Part shown: positions 60,398 through 64,000 of the stretch, one piece after another
Numbering within the stretch: position 1 is the stretch's first letter
How the letters are laid out: each line of letters starts with the position of its first letter
Assembly (NCBI RefSeq): GCF_001952855.1
Contig: NZ_LPNO01000020.1
Location: forward strand, 251 to 64,250
Origin: Pseudomonas sp. ATCC PTA-122608
GTDB lineage: Bacteria > Pseudomonadota > Gammaproteobacteria > Pseudomonadales > Pseudomonadaceae
Direction of reading: 5' to 3'
DNA: 64,000 nt
Notes under the pieces: generated by a model
The model's input: only the letters and a program-made list of their open reading frames with translations
Database searches by the model: none
What the model was told of the DNA's origin: nothing
Translations under genes and position numbers: made by a program

Positions 60398-61912
60398 ATG
60401 GATACGTTCAGCTATTTGGGCCAGGGCTTCGGCGTTGCACTGACCCCTTACAACCTGATCACCGCACTGTGCGGCACCTTGATCGGCACCGTCGTTGGCC
60501 TGTTGCCGGGCCTCGGGCCGATCAACGGCGTGGCGCTGTTGATCCCCATCGCATTTGCCCTCGGGCTGCCGCCTGAGTCGGCATTGATCCTGCTGGCCGC
60601 CGTGTACCTGGGCTGCGAATACGGCGGGCGCATCAGCTCGATCCTGCTGAACATCCCGGGTGAAGCCTCCACCGTGATGACCACCCTCGACGGCTACCCG
60701 ATGGCCCGTAAAGGCCTGGCGGGCGTGGCGTTGTCGCTGTCGGCATGGAGTTCGTTCATCGGTGCGTTTATCGCCACCTGCGGCATGGTGCTATTCGCCC
60801 CGCTGCTGGCCAAATGGGCGATTGCCTTCGGCCCGGCGGAATATTTCGTACTGATGGTGTTTGCCATCGTCTGCCTGGGCGGCATGGCCGGTGACAAACC
60901 GCTGAAGACCTTTGTCGCGGCGTTGATCGGCCTGTTTCTGTCTGCGGTGGGTATCGATGCCAACAGCGGTGTGTACCGCTTCACCGGCGATAACATCCAT
61001 CTGACCGACGGCATTCAATTCGTGGTGCTGGTGCTGGGCCTGTTCTCCATCAGCGAAATCCTGCTGCTGCTGGAAAAAACCCACCGCGGCCAGGAAGCCG
61101 TGAAAGCCACCGGACGGATGATGTTCAACCTGAAGGAAGCTTCCTCGGTATTCGTCGTGAATATTCGCTGCGGCCTGCTGGGTTTCATCATGGGTGTACT
61201 GCCGGGCGCGGGTGCAACACTGGCTTCCGCGGTGGCCTACATGACCGAAAAACGCCTGGCCGGTGCCAGCGGTAAATTCGGCCAGGGTGACATGCGCGGC
61301 CTGGCAGCGCCGGAAACCGCGATCGGTGCTTCCGCCTGCGGCGCCCTGGTGCCGATGCTGACCCTCGGCGTACCTGGTTCGGGCACCACGGCGGTGATGA
61401 TCGGCGCGCTGTCGCTTTACAACATCACCCCCGGCCCGCTGCTGTTCCAACAGCAACCAGACATCGTCTGGGGCCTGATCGCCTCGTTGTTTGTCGCCAA
61501 CATCATGCTGGTGATCCTCAACATCCCGATGATCCGCATCTTCACCCGCATCCTCGCCGTGCCGAACTGGGCGCTGGTGCCGGTGATCGCCATCATTACC
61601 GCGATCGGCGTGTACGCGGTTCACGCCACCACCTTCGACCTGTTCCTGATGGTCGGCATCGGTATCTTCGGCTATATCCTGCGCAAGCTGGATTTCCCGC
61701 TGTCGCCGGTGTTGCTGGGCTTTATCCTCGGCGGTTTGATGGAGCAGAACCTGCGTCGTGCGCTGTCGATTTCCAACGGTGAGTTGCAGATCCTCTGGTC
61801 GAGCCCGATCACCTTCGGCGTCTGGGTCCTGACCGCGTTGATGCTGTTGTTCCCGATCCTGCGTATCTGGCGCAAGCGTTCCTTGCAGCGTCGCGCCGTG
61901 GCCGATGTCTGA
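60398..61912 (+). CDS. tctA: Tripartite tricarboxylate transporter large subunit TctA
   Basis: A 504-residue, about 12-TM permease. The family signature GLLPGLGPINGVALLIP and its internal repeat LGFIMGVLPGAGATLASAVA show the two-fold fold. It moves tricarboxylate with cations using TctC as the donor. Its 3' end overlaps the next gene by eight bases. Confidence 0.96.
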   Translation: MDTFSYLGQGFGVALTPYNLITALCGTLIGTVVGLLPGLGPINGVALLIPIAFALGLPPESALILLAAVYLGCEYGGRISSILLNIPGEASTVMTTLDGYPMARKGLAGVALSLSAWSSFIGAFIATCGMVLFAPLLAKWAIAFGPAEYFVLMVFAIVCLGGMAGDKPLKTFVAALIGLFLSAVGIDANSGVYRFTGDNIHLTDGIQFVVLVLGLFSISEILLLLEKTHRGQEAVKATGRMMFNLKEASSVFVVNIRCGLLGFIMGVLPGAGATLASAVAYMTEKRLAGASGKFGQGDMRGLAAPETAIGASACGALVPMLTLGVPGSGTTAVMIGALSLYNITPGPLLFQQQPDIVWGLIASLFVANIMLVILNIPMIRIFTRILAVPNWALVPVIAIITAIGVYAVHATTFDLFLMVGIGIFGYILRKLDFPLSPVLLGFILGGLMEQNLRRALSISNGELQILWSSPITFGVWVLTALMLLFPILRIWRKRSLQRRAVADV

Positions 61913-62942
61913 GGCCACGTTTAAAAACTGGTGGGCGACACCGCTGGTCGGTCTGCTGGGCGGGTACCTCGCCAGCCAGGTCGGCTGGCCACTGCCGTAC
62001 ATGGTCGGCTCGTTGCTGGCGATCATCCTCGTGCGCTGCCTCACACCCTGGCAGTTGGCAGAAATTCCCGGCGGCCGCAAATGCGGCCAATGGGTGGTGG
62101 GCATCGGCATCGGCCTGCACTTCACCCCGGTGGTGATGGAGCAGGTGATGAGCCACTTCGGCCTGATCTTTTTCGGCGCGCTGGTCACCAGCCTCTCCAG
62201 TATTGTGGGGGTGTGGTTGATGCGGCGTAGCGGTGAAGACCGCGCCACGGCGTTTTTCTCGAGCATGCCGGGTGGGTCGGGGGAGATGGTCAACCTTGGC
62301 GCACGCAATGGCGCGGTGCTCAGCCGTGTCGCGGCGGGCCAGAGTTTGCGGGTGTTGGTGGTGGTGCTGTGTGTGCCGGCGGCGTTCAAGTACTTGCTCG
62401 GCGAAGGTGCTCCGCAGTTTCATCCCGCGACCGTCGATTGGGCCTGGCTGGCGGTGCTGTTTCCCGTCGGTGCTTTGGTGGCTTGGGGTTGGCAGCGTTT
62501 GCGTCAGCCAAACCCGTGGCTGTTCGGACCGCTGCTGGTCAGTGCCGCCGTCAGTATCACCTGGGACCTGCACATCGGCCTGCCCGATGGAGGTAGCCAG
62601 ATCGGCCAGTGGCTGATCGGCAGCGGCCTGGGCTGCCACTTCAACCGGCAGTTCTTCCGGCGCGCGCCATTGTTCATGGGGCGTACCTTGATCGGTACCG
62701 CATTGACCATGTTGATCGCGACGCTGGCGGCGGTGGGTTTGAGTGCCTTGACGCATCTGGATCTGCGCTCATTGACACTGGGCATGATGCCCGGCGGGAT
62801 CGCCGAGATGAGCCTGACGGCGGAAACCCTGCAACTGTCGGTGCCGTTGGTGACGGCGATGCAGGTGATGCGCTTGTTGTTTGTGTTGTTCCTGGCGGAG
62901 CCGTTGTTTCGGCACTGGAACCGGCAACCGGAAAAGCTTTGA
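61905..62942 (+). CDS. AbrB-family membrane protein
   Basis: A 345-residue, roughly ten-TM protein with two copies of the AbrB duplication domain (GGYLASQVGWPLPYMVGSLL and LHIGLPDGGSQIGQWLIGSG, with FFSSMPGGSGEMVNL and LGMMPGGIAEMSL). It is often annotated as a regulator or ammonia monooxygenase, but both names are doubtful: it looks like a transporter. It overlaps tctA by eight bases, so it is translationally coupled to the tricarboxylate system. Confidence 0.88.
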   Translation: MSEATFKNWWATPLVGLLGGYLASQVGWPLPYMVGSLLAIILVRCLTPWQLAEIPGGRKCGQWVVGIGIGLHFTPVVMEQVMSHFGLIFFGALVTSLSSIVGVWLMRRSGEDRATAFFSSMPGGSGEMVNLGARNGAVLSRVAAGQSLRVLVVVLCVPAAFKYLLGEGAPQFHPATVDWAWLAVLFPVGALVAWGWQRLRQPNPWLFGPLLVSAAVSITWDLHIGLPDGGSQIGQWLIGSGLGCHFNRQFFRRAPLFMGRTLIGTALTMLIATLAAVGLSALTHLDLRSLTLGMMPGGIAEMSLTAETLQLSVPLVTAMQVMRLLFVLFLAEPLFRHWNRQPEKL

Positions 62943-62960
62943 AGCCATAACCCCGTTCAA

Positions 62961-63071
62961 ATGTGGGAGCTGTCGAGCTTTAGCGAGGCTGCGATAGCGG
63001 TGGGTCAGGCAACATTAATGTTGACTGTGCCGCCGTCTCGCAGCCTCGCTAAAGCTCGACAGCTCCTACAT
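62961..63071. repeat. Paired inverted repeat, GAGCTTTAGCGAGGCTGCGA type
   Basis: Arms of about 35 bases at 62961-62995 and 63036-63071 are inverted copies (GTGGGAGCTGTCGAGCTTTA...). The arm sequence differs from the other REPs in the window. It lies between convergent genes. Confidence 0.9.
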
Positions 63072-63081
63072 TGGATCTATG

Positions 63082-63774
63082 TCAAACCGGCGGCAATCGC
63101 CACTCGATCGGCGTTTCGCCATTCTGCTCAAGAAACTTGTTGGTGCGGCTGAAGTGTCCGCAGCCAATAAACCCTCGATACGCCGACAGCGGCGACGGAT
63201 GCACCGACGTCAGCACCAGGTGCTTGGTGGCGTCGATCAGCTTCTGCTTGCCCTGCGCATGGGCGCCCCACAGCAAGAACACCAGATGCGGCTGGTGCGC
63301 GCTGACAATTTCGATAATCCGGTCGGTAAAGAACTGCCAGCCTTTGCCCGCATGGGCGTTGGCATTCGCGCGCTCCACGGTCATGGTGGTGTTGATCATC
63401 AGCACGCCCTGGTCAGCCCAGCTTTGCAGGTAGCCGTGATTGGGGATGTCGATGTTCAGGTCGCGCTTGAGTTCTTTATAGATATTGACCAGCGACGGCG
63501 GCGCCGGCACGCCCGGTTGCACCGAGAAGCACAGGCCATGGGCCTGGCCAGGGCCGTGGTACGGGTCCTGACCGAGGATCACCACCTTGACCTTGTCCAG
63601 CGGCGTTGAGTTGAGCGCGTTGAAGATCATCGGGCCCGGCGGGAAGATCTCCTTGCCGGCCGCGTGCTCCTGGCGCAGGAATTCCCGCAGCTGGGCCATG
63701 TACGGCTGGTCGAACTCGTCACGCAGGGCGTGTTTCCAGCTGGGTTCGAGTTTGATACGGTCGTCGGTGGTCAT
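63082..63774 (-). CDS. ung: Uracil-DNA glycosylase
   Basis: A 230-residue family 1 UDG that removes uracil from DNA. The water-activating loop GQDPYHGPGQAHGLCFS and the minor-groove loop HPSPLSAYRGF are complete. The ATG at MTTDDRIK was chosen over one seven codons upstream because of the family length. Confidence 0.97.
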   Translation of the reverse strand: MTTDDRIKLEPSWKHALRDEFDQPYMAQLREFLRQEHAAGKEIFPPGPMIFNALNSTPLDKVKVVILGQDPYHGPGQAHGLCFSVQPGVPAPPSLVNIYKELKRDLNIDIPNHGYLQSWADQGVLMINTTMTVERANANAHAGKGWQFFTDRIIEIVSAHQPHLVFLLWGAHAQGKQKLIDATKHLVLTSVHPSPLSAYRGFIGCGHFSRTNKFLEQNGETPIEWRLPPV

Positions 63775-63906
63775 GGTTGCATCCAGAAAAAACAATGGTG
63801 CGAACCCTAGGAAAGCCCACCCTGCTTGTCAATTGATCTGACGCAGAACCGACACTTTCCCGTGAAGCGATCATACTGAACCTTCACTTTCTCGATTGAG
63901 GTCATG

Positions 63907-64000
63907 ATGAACCTGCACTTCGAAGAGCTGATTGGCACCGACGGCGCCCGCATTGGCATCGCCAGCCTGGACGCGGAAAAATCCCTCAACGCCCTGTCGT
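63907..64000 (+). CDS. Enoyl-CoA hydratase/isomerase family protein, 5' end only
   Basis: The first 31 codons of a gene that runs off the window. MNLHFEELIGTDGARIGIAS followed by LDAEKSLNALS matches the crotonase start (NALS). GAGG is five bases ahead of the second ATG, which was chosen. It could be an enoyl-CoA hydratase or 3-hydroxyisobutyryl-CoA hydrolase. Confidence 0.75.
   Translation, partial: MNLHFEELIGTDGARIGIASLDAEKSLNALS

Noticed and set aside
6840..63071. Regularly recurring GAGCAAGC-type repeats as a CRISPR array
   Set aside because: Copies are far apart, paired in inverted orientation and lie between genes, which is the REP pattern; no spacers or cas genes exist.

Overview
The window is about 64 kb of high-GC gammaproteobacterial chromosome and is almost certainly from a Pseudomonas of the P. 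fluorescens group. Evidence seen directly: an algU-mucA-mucB-mucD cluster without mucC, the dapA-bamC-MBL-purC-tRNA-Ser(CGA) neighbourhood typical of pseudomonads, an AlgU-type promoter in front of algU, CA motifs of the Crc/Hfq type at several catabolic genes, and seven paired inverted REP elements of the Pseudomonas type. I see no insertion sequence, prophage, CRISPR array or rRNA.

Positions 1-38 kb form an accessory, mostly catabolic half built from small regulator-transporter-enzyme modules. In order: a dispersed-repeat remnant; a DHA2 efflux pump behind pobA with divergent pobR (4-hydroxybenzoate to protocatechuate); a LysR/MBL-fold/NAD(P)-binding module; a LysR gene divergent from an aruI-type decarboxylase and an aldehyde dehydrogenase that overlap by ATGA; a CynX-type MFS and a LysR gene preceded by a near-perfect palindrome; a lone CHMI-family isomerase and LtrA; a six-gene GntR-SDR-BKACE-SMP30-MFS-MFS operon whose substrate I cannot name; an MHS permease paired with an orphan ModA-like binding protein; a ParDE toxin-antitoxin pair; a chemoreceptor; an MHS permease/M20 hydrolase/acetylpolyamine amidohydrolase operon with divergent LysR; a cytochrome b561-TPR-ECF sigma-anti-sigma operon; and an MntA-HepT toxin-antitoxin pair.

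Positions 38-57 kb are conserved core: tRNA-Ser, purC, an MBL hydrolase, bamC, dapA, gcvR, bcp, an AI-2E/PerM permease, tusA, a BepA-like M48 protease, mucD, mucB, mucA, algU, nadB, ygfX, sdhE, ygfZ and an HDOD gene. From 55 to 63 kb lies a complete tricarboxylate uptake system: TctE/TctD two-component system, OprD-family porin, TctC, TctB, TctA, and a fused-on AbrB-family membrane protein. The window closes with ung and the 5' end of an enoyl-CoA hydratase/isomerase family gene.

The modules share two themes. Six LysR genes sit beside the transporter/enzyme sets they probably control. A-rich CA motifs at the ribosome binding sites of aruI, the BKACE and SMP-30 genes, the porin, tctC and others suggest common catabolite repression by Crc/Hfq. 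The best candidates for undescribed biology are the BKACE operon, the MFS/ModA-like pair and the M20/deacetylase operon.
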